Of a stretch of DNA of 64,000 nt, positions 54,560 through 64,000 are shown piece after piece. The notes beneath the pieces are model-generated. The model worked only from the letters and a program-made list of their open reading frames with translations. It did no database searches and had not been told where the DNA came from. Every line of letters begins with the position of its first letter. The stretch's first letter is position 1. This DNA comes from Hemibagrus wyckioides (lineage: Eukaryota; Chordata; Actinopteri; Siluriformes; Bagridae). The DNA lies in the NCBI RefSeq assembly GCF_019097595.1, contig NC_080722.1, forward strand, positions 15,849,630 to 15,913,629. The letters run 5' to 3'. The translations under genes were made by a program, and so were the position numbers.

Positions 54560-56867
54560 ATGGCTAAACATCATCCGGATTTGATTTTCTGCAGAAAACA
54601 AGCAGGCGTCGGTAAGAACTGCTGTTGAATTTCATTACAGATATCAGGGAGCAGACACACAACTGTGGTATAAAATCGATCTGCATGAACCCAGGGCTAT
54701 ATGACTGCAATTATTTTGTGAAGTAGTTAGCTAGATTAGCAAGTTTAGCTAAGCCCGTTGTTGTACGTTAGCATTTCTGCCTTCTAACTGGAGATAAAGC
54801 TGTGAATACACACACAAATAATGGACATCTTTTCGTAAGAGCATCTATTATTGAAATGTTTCCCAAAATACTTATGCTGTAGCTTAATAATAAAAATATT
54901 TTAGCACGAAAATATGATTTATTTACTCTGATTGCTATAAGTAAGCCCCCCACCCCCCCAGCATTAGTTACTGGACTTATTTATTCTTTCAGACCCATGT
55001 CTAAATTATACTTACATTAAAAATGACACTATGCCTGAAACAGGGACAATAAATAAATATTCCAATATTCTAAATGTTTGTTAAATATTCAGGTTTTAAA
55101 ATGTGTAATACTGAAGACTTAAAAAACAAAACATATAATTTTCAGTGTACAAAAGTTGGCACAAGGTGCAAATGTATAGTTCTTCAATCCAATACTTGGT
55201 CAAGAATTTTTGTTGCCCCTGGCAGAGTCCTTCACCTTTTCATGTCTCCTTGGGTACCTTGGAATTATCCCCCTGAACACACAAACTAATTAAAGGAGTC
55301 AGTTAAATCAGTTTTTAATATGGAAATATGAATATAACCTTACTCACACCCTTACGTGAGTTTTTACAGAAAACAGCAGCAATCAGGTTGAAATATGACC
55401 ATAAACCTGGACTTTGAGCTGAGATAGTTTGTTCCAGGCTCATCATCCTTAGATGGTGAGGTTCATTGTACAATTCATTCATTCATTGTAGGTTTTTTTT
55501 TTTTTTTTTAGCTCACAATACACTGGCACATCCTTGTATTTTCATAAAAAAAGAAGAGAAAAGATGCAGCATTTGAAGCATGAATATAAGAGAATAAGGT
55601 GATTTTAAAGCTTAATAATGAAGATGTTGTGGACTTGTATTAATGACCTTCTTTCTGCTTTTCTTTTGCAGCTATCGGGAGGCTTTGTGAAAAATGTAAG
55701 TTTTAAATGAAAACAGCAGATTACAGTCGATGAGTTACTAATTGGTGAAAAATGTAGATCTAACCTGAGAGGCTCAGCAACGTTAGTTAAAAAATCTGCT
55801 ATACAGACATTTCTCTTAGAAATGTACCTTTTAATGTTTACCTTGAGTCATCAGCTTTAACTTTTTAAAAATCTTGAGTCTGTTTTGTTTATTATTTATG
55901 TACACTATATTGCCAAAAGTTTTGGGACATCTGCCTTTACATACACATGAATAATATGGAGTTGGCGCCCCCCTTTGCAACTATAACAGCTTGAACTCAT
56001 CTGGGAAGGCTTTCCACAAATATTAGGAGTGTGTTTATGGGGATTCTTTGACCATTCCTCTCTAGAAGCGCATTTGTTAGGTCAGGCACTGATGTTGGTG
56101 GGGAGGCCTGGCTCAGAGTCTCTGTGAGGTAAAGTTCCTCCACATTAAACTCGCTCATCCATGTCTTTATGGACCTTGCTTTGTGCACTGGTGTGCAGTC
56201 AGGTTGGAACTGGAAGGGGTCATTCCCAAACTGTTCCCACAAAGTTGGGAGCATGAAATTGTCTAAAATGTCTTTAGCTTTATGCTGAAGCATTAAGAGT
56301 TCCTTTAACAGGAACCCAACCCCCGAATTTTAATGATTTGGAGGGGTGTCCAAAAACTTTTGCCAATTTAGTGTATGTGAAAATATTTTGAACACTGATT
56401 GATTAATTTTAAAGCCTTTTATATTCTGTAAACTTCATAATGTTTTGTCAAACTTGTCTTCAGGTGACGGGAAGTGCGTTATCTGTGACTCTTACGTGCG
56501 GCCTTGCACACTTGTACGCATATGTGATGAATGTAACTACGGCTCGTATCAAGGGCGCTGTGTGATCTGTGGAGGTCCAGGGGTATCAGATGCCTACTAC
56601 TGCAAGGAATGCACCATTCAGGAGAAAGATGTAAGTACATCTCTTTCAGATTTATTTGTTTTTGGTTACTCTGGGAACTTACTCTTTATTAACTAAACAC
56701 TGTGGATAAGGGAAATGTAATGCAACAATTCAAACTACAACCTGGCTTTAGTAACTAAAGTCTTCTTTTTCGTACAGCGAGACGGTTGTCCGAAGATCGT
56801 GAACCTCGGCAGTTCTAAGACTGACCTCTTTTATGAAAGAAAAAAATATGGCTTCAAAAAGAGGTGA
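54560..56867 (+). CDS. phf5a: PHD finger-like domain protein 5A (SF3b14b)
   Basis: PHF5A is a small zinc-knot subunit of the SF3b complex of U2 snRNP and helps bind the intron branch point. Exons 54560-54611, 55672-55695, 56464-56630 and 56778-56867 sum to 333 nt, 110 aa, the family length. As far as I can recall the protein is the same as the human one throughout. Zinc-binding CXXC pairs are visible: [32 protein letters not shown], with the C-terminal [11 protein letters not shown]. Exon 2 is only 24 nt. Intron 2 holds a Tc1 derivative. Two overlapping AATAAA signals at 56947-56956 end the gene, which runs toward tef. Confidence 0.98.
55903..56373 (-). mobile_element. Tc1-like derivative, family B, in phf5a intron 2
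   Basis: Ends CACTATATTGCCAAAAGTTT and TTGCCAATTTAGTG flanked by TA. On the minus strand a piece of transposase ([18 protein letters not shown]) is seen. It lies less than 100 bp from the acceptor of phf5a exon 3. Confidence 0.85.
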
Positions 56868-56946
56868 AGACGTGGGACTTTGGAAGATCACCTTTTACAT
56901 GTTTTCAGCAGCTATCTTTTGTACAAGTATTCTTTTTTTCCAATGT

Positions 56947-56956
56947 AATAAATAAA
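56947..56956 (+). terminator. phf5a: phf5a poly(A) signals
   Basis: Two overlapping AATAAA words lie 80 bases after the stop codon. Confidence 0.8.
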
Positions 56957-57047
56957 ACTGATCTACAGTACGTTGGTGCAGTTCATGTCATTTCTAGCAG
57001 TTGAATAAAACAGCACGCAGAATCATACACTGACAAGACACATTCTC

Positions 57048-58047
57048 TTTAATAACATACAGAAGCATGGAACATTCAGCATGAAAGTTACAAAAAAGCA
57101 TTATTCTACAAACCAGGTTTGTTACAGCACAATATAATGCTTTCCCTGTTCACAAACACATGATTCCACTCATCAGCTGAACCTGATGAATCAGAGAACT
57201 GGACTCTGACTCTCCAGATCTGGAGTTGGAATGATGTTTGATTGTTAATATACATGAAATAGAAGGACAGTGACCCTAGTCAAGTTAAGATTTTTTTTAA
57301 TATAGAAACACGTATAAATTACCTTTCAACATGAAATAAAGAGTTGATTAGACATGCAGTACAAATGTGGCATGTATCTTCTTTCTCTTCAAATTTAGAA
57401 TCTGGAAATCTAATATTTTCATACACATACTGAACCATGTTTCTGAGCTTATTAACCTGGAGCTGGTCAGTACAACAGCCCTTTCTTGTGACCAATTAAT
57501 TTCAGTTAAACGTCACATGTTAAGGGCTAAATTATTTAGTTGCTTAAAATGCATTTATGTAATGCCTACTGGACAGTTTCATTCTGGGAAAAAAAGAAAC
57601 AAACATAATTTCTTTTAGTAAGCACAAGTATATTAGCCAAACTTCTAACAAGTTGTCAAAACGTCACTGAGGTACAATGCCATTAACTGTATTTTATCTA
57701 AAATATCTACAAATGAGAATCTCATAGAGTCTAAAAATAATTCCAAAGCAGTTCAAGTTAATGCACAGGTATTATGAGATGCAAAGTAGTCCCTGATCAA
57801 CTCTGTAATCTAAAACAGTATACACATTTTACTACCTTGAAAAATAAAGCCCTGCAGTCAATCATGAATAATAGCTATGAGAAATAACTAGATAAATAGT
57901 CCATTTACCTTTCACCCCAGCTGAAACAGCACAATTAAATGCACACCTGTTATTTATATTTATCTTACTATAAAACTTTAACGATCAAATTTTTCAATTA
58001 AAAATACACCAGCCAATTAATTTTTTAATGCATGTTAGTGGTCACAT

Positions 58048-58085
<38 letters not shown>

Positions 58086-59277
58086 GATAGATAGAGAAGT
58101 TGAAATAACTATTCAGTCACAAGATGTTGGATTTTATTTACAGTGTTTCTCCTCCCCCTATTCCAAATCAGGACCACCAATTCAATCTGAATATTCTGTT
58201 CTTCATGCTTCCAGGAAGAACGTCAAAGCACAGGAAAGTAACAGATCTTTAATAAGTGTTAGTAAACTGTTCAAGCTTCTGTAACTTTGCTGCTTAACAC
58301 TTTATTTAAAGTGTAGACACTTTAACACATTCATAAACATTTCATGGATCTTTTAAAAAAAGCAATGCTGGAGTATTTATGAAAGGCTTATGTCAAAATC
58401 TTGAGGTTTTATGGGACATTTCCTAAGAGCAAAGGGAGAAGAACGAAGCATCAATTATCATTAATGTCAAATGGAGATTATTTCTATAATTATTTAATCC
58501 AACTTTTTAATTTAAGAATGTATAAATAGTGCTTTAACGTTATAAATACAAATATATCACTTTGGAGTGTACTAAAATGGTTCATTTGGTTGGAACATTG
58601 GCTTCATAAACATTTATTTTAATGGTGCTTTATTGTAGCTTTTAATGCAAAAGGTACTACTTCGGTTGAATTTCTTTATGCGCAAGAGGAAAATAAAAAG
58701 GTGTACTTTATAAAACATGTTTAAAAAATATAACTACAATATGTACACCATATTAATATCTCTTTAATGTAAAGTCTAACCAATACACTTCACCAAACCT
58801 TTTTGTCATATCAGACTTTGACCTAAGCCTTGCATACATACTCCAGTATTGCTTTAAAAAATATTCAAGCAATGTTTATTAATATGTTATGAAAGCCCAT
58901 TGTAGGTACCATTAATATAAACTATCATTTTCAAAAATAATATTTTATTATATAAACATAACAGTTAGGTGGGGTTGATGTAATTGTAGTTAGGTTTGCT
59001 TTCACTGACCATGTGATAATCTGATTTCTGCTGTTAAAGCTTTTTTAATCTCTTTAATTCATTATTTTGTCCCTCATGCATTAAAACAGTCCATTACCCT
59101 GGAGCCAGGTTTCAGTACAAAAAGAAAATACAACTCTTTTTCCAAGAGTGTCCAAGGTTTGGACAAGCATCAAAAAAAGTAATATAGGAATAAAGTAAAC
59201 TTTAAAAAAAAAGGCAAAATGTGACTGTAGTAAAGGACTGACTCTCTTGAAAACACGAATCGTCCAGCTGTTATCTC
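57048..59277 (-). other. tef: Probable long tef 3' untranslated region
   Basis: About 2.2 kb of AT-rich DNA between the tef stop codon and an ATTAAA signal at 57048-57053 (minus). No gene or repeat family recognised except a T-run at 58053-58080. The two genes converge here with only about 100 bp between poly(A) signals. Confidence 0.5.
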
Positions 59278-62200
59278 TTACAGCGCTCCGTATTTTGCTT
59301 CATAGCAAGCCACGATTTTCTTACAGCGTCCCAAATCCTTGCGCAGTTCAGCCACCTCCTGCCTCAGAGCCAGATTCTCCCGCTCCAAGAAGGCTGCACG
59401 GACTGTGATCTGATTCTCCTTCAGCCGTCTGGCATCTCGGGAACGTTTTGCAGCAAAGTTGTTCTTCTTCCTTCTCTGCCAGTATTTCTCATCCTGGAAT
59501 GATTTGCAGAAAGGTTGAGTACAATCCACTGACAACGTAAACACCCTGCATTAAGCATGACTTGCTGTAGAAGTGCTTTTGCTGTAGAAGTGCTATTGCT
59601 GGCTGTTATAATAAAATAAAAAAATACTTTCCTTAAAAAAATTGACTGAAAGTAAAGTGTGCATTGGGATAACAATAAAGTCAGGGTTACAGTGGAATAA
59701 ATGACTGATGAATGGAACAGAACTGTTTGTTAAAATATCGTGAGCAGGGGACAAACAAAATAACTGCAGACATGGGGGGACTGGTCAAGCTTATGCAGGA
59801 GTAGGCAGAACTGTTCAAGTGTATGTTAATGAATGGGCTGCAGTGTTATAAAGCAGTATTTAAAAAACAGTCGTGAACACAGTTCTAGCTGAAATGATTG
59901 ACCTACCTTCTGCTCTTCAGGCACAAATATTTTCTTGGCTTTCTTGATCATGGGCTGTGGTTTAAGATCCTCTTCATTAAAGCGATGCTTGCGAGGGTCA
60001 AAGAGCTCTCCTCCGGGAACACTGGAAAGCACAAGGTCTGCAGGATCTGGCTCGAAGTTCACTGATATCTCAATTTCTTCTGGGTTAATGGGGTCTGGTG
60101 TCAGACGTTCACTATCTTTGTTTAGGCCTGAAATATGTGGTCATATGAGTATGTACTGAGCTGGTGTACCGACAACACACATCACTGCTAATTCTAATAT
60201 TTTGTAAATTATGGTTGTTATTTTATTTTCAGTATTATGTGAAACCATGTAGACTTCTTGCATCTATTGGGTCCTTAAGAGTGAGGTTTACTGAATTCAT
60301 GTGTAACAGAATTCTAATAAACTATTTTTATAATTGTTACTCAATTTTTTGTGTTGTTTTCTAAATATATTTAAAAAATATCTGCATACTCTTATCAGGT
60401 TGTATGACTACACAACACTGCAGAGATGAACATTTACTTCATTTACACTTTATATACACCAGATTCCACTAATGATCCTAATGACCCAAAATTCTTCAAG
60501 AAATACATGTGGTGAATTTAGAAGACACAATTTGACATTCCCATTCTGTACTGACCTGTTTCCGTCTGTGCTGAGTCTGAGACAACAGTTATTTCTTCAT
60601 CGCACTGCTCCAGCTCCATGGTTGGCAGAAGAGAGATGGGTGCTGCTGGGCTTGGTTCTGTCTTTGGGATTATGGTGGAGGCTTTCTCTACTAGCTGCTT
60701 GGAGCTCTCTTTAGCTATGCTCTTCTGCTCGACTTGCTCAGAAGCAGAAATACCATTCTCCATCAGAAACTCTTCCAGATCCATGTACTCAAGATGAAAG
60801 GTTTTGCCATCATATGGAATTGTCTTGTCCCAAATAGCAGGGGTCAAGGCAGCTGATGGCCCAAGTCCACTGACTCCACCTCCGGAGTCCACGTCATCTC
60901 CTGAAATCTTCTCTTTCTCATTTTCTACAACATCAAAACACAAACACTAACATGTTTATTGTTTATTTTTACCAAACTTTAATAAGCTGTGAATGTAATC
61001 ATGGCTGTTTCAAGCATATATTCTGTTCTCCTTAATAAGTGTGACTATACTGTAAGTACTAAATTAATTCTAGAAACATATACAGACATATACACTGATC
61101 AGGCATAACATTATAACCACCTGCCTAATATTATGTTGTCCCTTTTGCTGCCAAAACAGTCCTGACCCTTCATGCACTGTGCATTCTGTCACCTTTCTAT
61201 CAGAACCAGCATTAACTTCTTCAGCAATCTGAGCAACAGTAGCTTGTCTGTTGGATCGGATCACACGGGCCAGCCTTCACTCCCCACGTGCATCAATTAG
61301 CCTTGGCCTCCCATGACCCTGTGACCGGTTCACCACTGTTCCTTCTTTGGACCACTTTGGATAAATACTGACCACTGCAGAGCGGGAACACCACACAAGA
61401 GCTGCAGTTTTGGAGATGCTCTGATCCAGTCGTCTAACCATCACAATTTGGCCCTCATCAAACTCGCTCAAATCCTTACACTTGTCCATTTTTCCTGCTA
61501 CTAACACATCAACTTTGAGGACAAAATGTTCACATGCTGCCTAATATATCCCACCCACTAACAGGTTCCATGATGAGGAGACAATCAGTGTTATTCACTT
61601 CACCTCTCAGTGCTCATAATGTTATGTCTGATCGGTGTACACAGGTCCAGCTGGTATGGGTTCAGCATGGGAACCATTTTCATGGAAAGAGAAAGCTGGA
61701 GCTGAAATCTTTTAAAACACTCCCTGCTCATAAACCACAACCTACTGCAAAGCCCATGCAATATGTGTCTCACTCGTTTTATTGTCACTAACTGACCTTC
61801 AGCAAAACATCATGTCAAATAACACAATATCCCTGTGCCCTGGTAGTGGCATGGGTATTGTCAGTTCATTTAAGGCACTGCCTGACCCCGCATTTAGAAT
61901 ACCTATCTGATTGGATGATAAAACATTATTCTGTACCACTTTTTATATTCCTTTATTTTATTTTCTGTTTTAAACAATTTATTTCTGAAGACATTAAATA
62001 TCCTTGAGTATTGATTTGCTGGAATCTAAGCCTAAACATGTATATTATAATACCACAATACAAGGCCATGAATCCTATACATTATTGCTAGTGTTATTGC
62101 AGTATTGCATTAGTATTGCTTTGTGTTGTATGTTGTTATAACATTGTCATAATATGTTGTGTATGCGTTATAACATGAAGACTAGATTTTGGTACCAGGT

Positions 62201-62466
62201 TTAGTAGGACTACTTTCCCTTTAACTTGCTTTATTTATCTTCAATGGCGTTTGGTGTTTTTCCCCCCTATGGCCTGCATACCACTGAAACGCACACCGTG
62301 AAAAACTCGGTAAACAAGTCGGTAAGAGATCCGTGACCTACGTACCATCTGAACATTCCAACAAATTCGGCGGAGGAATTTCCAGTATTTTCTTCAGCGC
62401 CACTGGAAACGCAGCCGGAGGACCACTGCCTTCCTCCGAGCGTACCGTTACCGTTTCCGCTGACAT
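59278..62466 (-). CDS. tef: Thyrotroph embryonic factor, PAR bZIP transcription factor
   Basis: TEF binds D-box sites and carries circadian output. Exons 62466-62346, 60924-60556, 60127-59907 and 59493-59278 sum to 927 nt, 308 aa (human about 303). Order of parts: N-terminal [10 protein letters not shown] motif; activation segment [22 protein letters not shown] domain (about 164-236, [30 protein letters not shown]); basic region [17 protein letters not shown]; leucine zipper to the end (KYEAKYG-type tail, here CYEAKYGAL). HLF and DBP share the PAR/bZIP part; position beside phf5a and aco2 favours TEF. Intron 1 contains a family A Tc1 copy and three E-boxes lie upstream. Fish often have two tef copies; I cannot tell which this is. 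Confidence 0.94.
61093..61637 (-). mobile_element. Non-autonomous Tc1-like element, family A, in tef intron 1
   Basis: Ends CACTGATCAGGCATAACATT and CTGATCGGTGTA flanked by TA. The minus strand reads [20 protein letters not shown] and [16 protein letters not shown], the transposase N-terminal helix-turn-helix region; the catalytic part is deleted. It carries a CACGTG at 61285-61290. Confidence 0.88.
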
Positions 62467-63046
62467 TTTGCTTGTCCGTCCTTCGATGTTACAACATGTA
62501 AGAGTTAAAGAGCTCTTTATGACTAATTTCAGCGAAAATACTCGTAGACACTACCGCACCCTGAAAACAGGACTGCTGCCTTTCACCGAGCCTCCATATT
62601 TTGCACGCAACGAGCTTCCTTCATATTCACATTAAGCCCCGCCCACAATAATAAACACAGCTGTGTACGCAGACAGACAGACCAATCAGGATTCACCAAA
62701 TATGAATAATGTCCCGCAGGGGCGGACACACTGACCGATATGGGCGCGCGCAACCACGCACACACACACACACACACACACAGACCTGTTGCTATAAAGT
62801 GCCCATGTCCGAATTCACAGAAAATCTCCATTCTACCTTCTCAAAACCTATACGCATATAAACACAAGAAAGTGAAAGTTACAGTACTTCGGTAATAAAA
62901 TGTTAATAAATAAAAAGTTATTTTATTGTAGAATACTTGTGGGGGAAACGTGTTTTACTGGAAACCTGGGAAATCACTGCAGTTTCATCACACGTGCAAA
63001 ACCTACAGACACCAAACCTGAAGCCTTATTCTTTGCTCCAGGACGG

Positions 63047-63077
<31 letters not shown>

Positions 63078-63588
63078 ATCACATGGCCCTGCACGTGCCG
63101 TTGTCTGTTTGGAAACACACGGTTGGACCAATGACATTGCTGGTAACTAGGAGGCGGTGCCCCTTTTAACGTCCAAACTCTCGCGAGATGTTGCTCAAAA
63201 TATCTGTTACCAAAGAAGCGATTTGCGTCAATCACACGTGGTTATTACCCTTAAACCAATAACACAGGCGAAGCTAAAAACGTGCCATACACACATGGTT
63301 GTAAAGTACATTGTAATAACAGGTTTGGCAGGTTACCAGCGGGCCTTCTTTTAGTTATTTGCATGCCCTGGGTGTTAAAAACATGAAAGCATGAAAGGCA
63401 TGAAAGGGGGTGGGGGAGGGCACATGGTCCCAATAGTAACTACAGAATATCCAAAGAGTGGAGTTTCCTAGTTAGAAACTGCTCCCTCAAAATGAACATA
63501 GAAAGATTAAGATTTCTCGTTTCACTGTCACCTGAACAAGTCCAATGATGGATGTTAAGTAAAATGTTTGCTAAAATATGGACATATA
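62467..63588. promoter_or_regulatory. tef: tef upstream region with E-boxes
   Basis: CG-richer DNA upstream of the tef start, with CACGTG at 62991-62996, 63092-63097 and 63235-63240, a CCAAT word near 63128 and a TCTCGCGAGA palindrome at 63179-63188. AC runs lie at 62757-62781 and 63051-63074. TEF family genes are known CLOCK/BMAL1 targets through E-boxes; function here is inferred. Confidence 0.55.
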
Positions 63589-64000
63589 AACAGATCAGGC
63601 ATAACATTATGACTGCCTGCCTAACTTTGTGTTGGTCCCCCTTTTGCTGCCAAAACAGCCCTGACCTGTCATGCACTGTGTATTCTGACACCTTTCTATC
63701 AGAACCAGCATTAACTTCTTCAGCAATTTGAGCAACCGTAGCTCGTCCGTTGGATCGGATCACACGGGCCAGTCTTCTCTCCCCACGTGCATCAATGAGC
63801 CTTATCCACCCATGACCCTGTCACCGGTTCACCACTGTTCCTTCCTTGGATCTCTTTTATTAGATACTGACCACTGCAGACTGGGAACACCACACAAGAG
63901 CTGCAGTTTTGGAGATGCTCTGATCCAGTCGTCTAGCCATCCCAATTTGGCCCTTGTCAAACTCACTCAAATCCTTACGCTTGTCCATTTTTCCTGCTTC
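63589..64000 (-). mobile_element. Tc1-like element, family A, cut by window end
   Basis: The left end is close to CAGATCAGGCATAACATTAT. The minus strand reads [18 protein letters not shown] as in the tef intron copy, and the sequence follows that copy closely to the window edge. It contains CACGTG at 63784-63789. Confidence 0.85.

Noticed and set aside
59278..59493. bZIP first considered as atf4 because of the 22q13 context
   Set aside because: The basic region [17 protein letters not shown] and the PAR domain are specific to TEF/HLF/DBP, not ATF4.

Overview
The window is vertebrate nuclear DNA, most likely from a ray-finned fish. Genes are split into many short GT-AG exons, DNA between genes is AT-rich, and there are many decayed Tc1/mariner copies and microsatellites. 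The proteins are clear orthologues of human proteins. A catfish or other otophysan is my guess from the repeat types only; I could not test it.

Eight protein genes and one tRNA gene can be supported. From left to right: the first coding exon of a chondroadherin-like gene (chadl, minus, 62-223, runs off the window); rangap1 (minus, 15 coding exons, 584 aa); a tRNA-Arg(CCT) gene (plus, 9328-9400); kctd17 (plus, 6 coding exons, about 292 aa); gucy2c (minus, 27 coding exons, 1067 aa); csdc2 (minus, 3 coding exons, 153 aa); aco2 (minus, 17 coding exons, 781 aa); phf5a (plus, 4 exons, 110 aa); tef (minus, 4 coding exons, 308 aa). I set exon borders by hand from splice sites, codon phase and family similarity. 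In every complete gene the exon lengths sum to a multiple of three and give a protein close to the family's usual length.

The layout resembles human 22q13.2, where from memory CHADL, RANGAP1, TEF, TOB2, PHF5A, ACO2, POLR3H and CSDC2 lie together. Here kctd17 and gucy2c sit between rangap1 and csdc2, and no tob2, polr3h or zc3h7b was seen. The genes are not an operon: they cover nuclear transport (rangap1), CUL3 ubiquitin ligation (kctd17), guanylin/cGMP signalling (gucy2c), RNA binding (csdc2), the TCA cycle (aco2), splicing (phf5a) and circadian transcription (tef).

The clearest regulatory signal is an iron-responsive element next to the aco2 start codon. Three CACGTG E-boxes and one TCTCGCGAGA palindrome lie within 800 bp upstream of tef. 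The rest is largely transposon debris: at least five Tc1-like families, several nested. The best example, in aco2 intron 15, is a Tc1 element with about 280-bp inverted repeats that carries both a retroposon insertion and a Harbinger-like MITE. I found no CRISPR array, prokaryotic operon or clearly new gene system.
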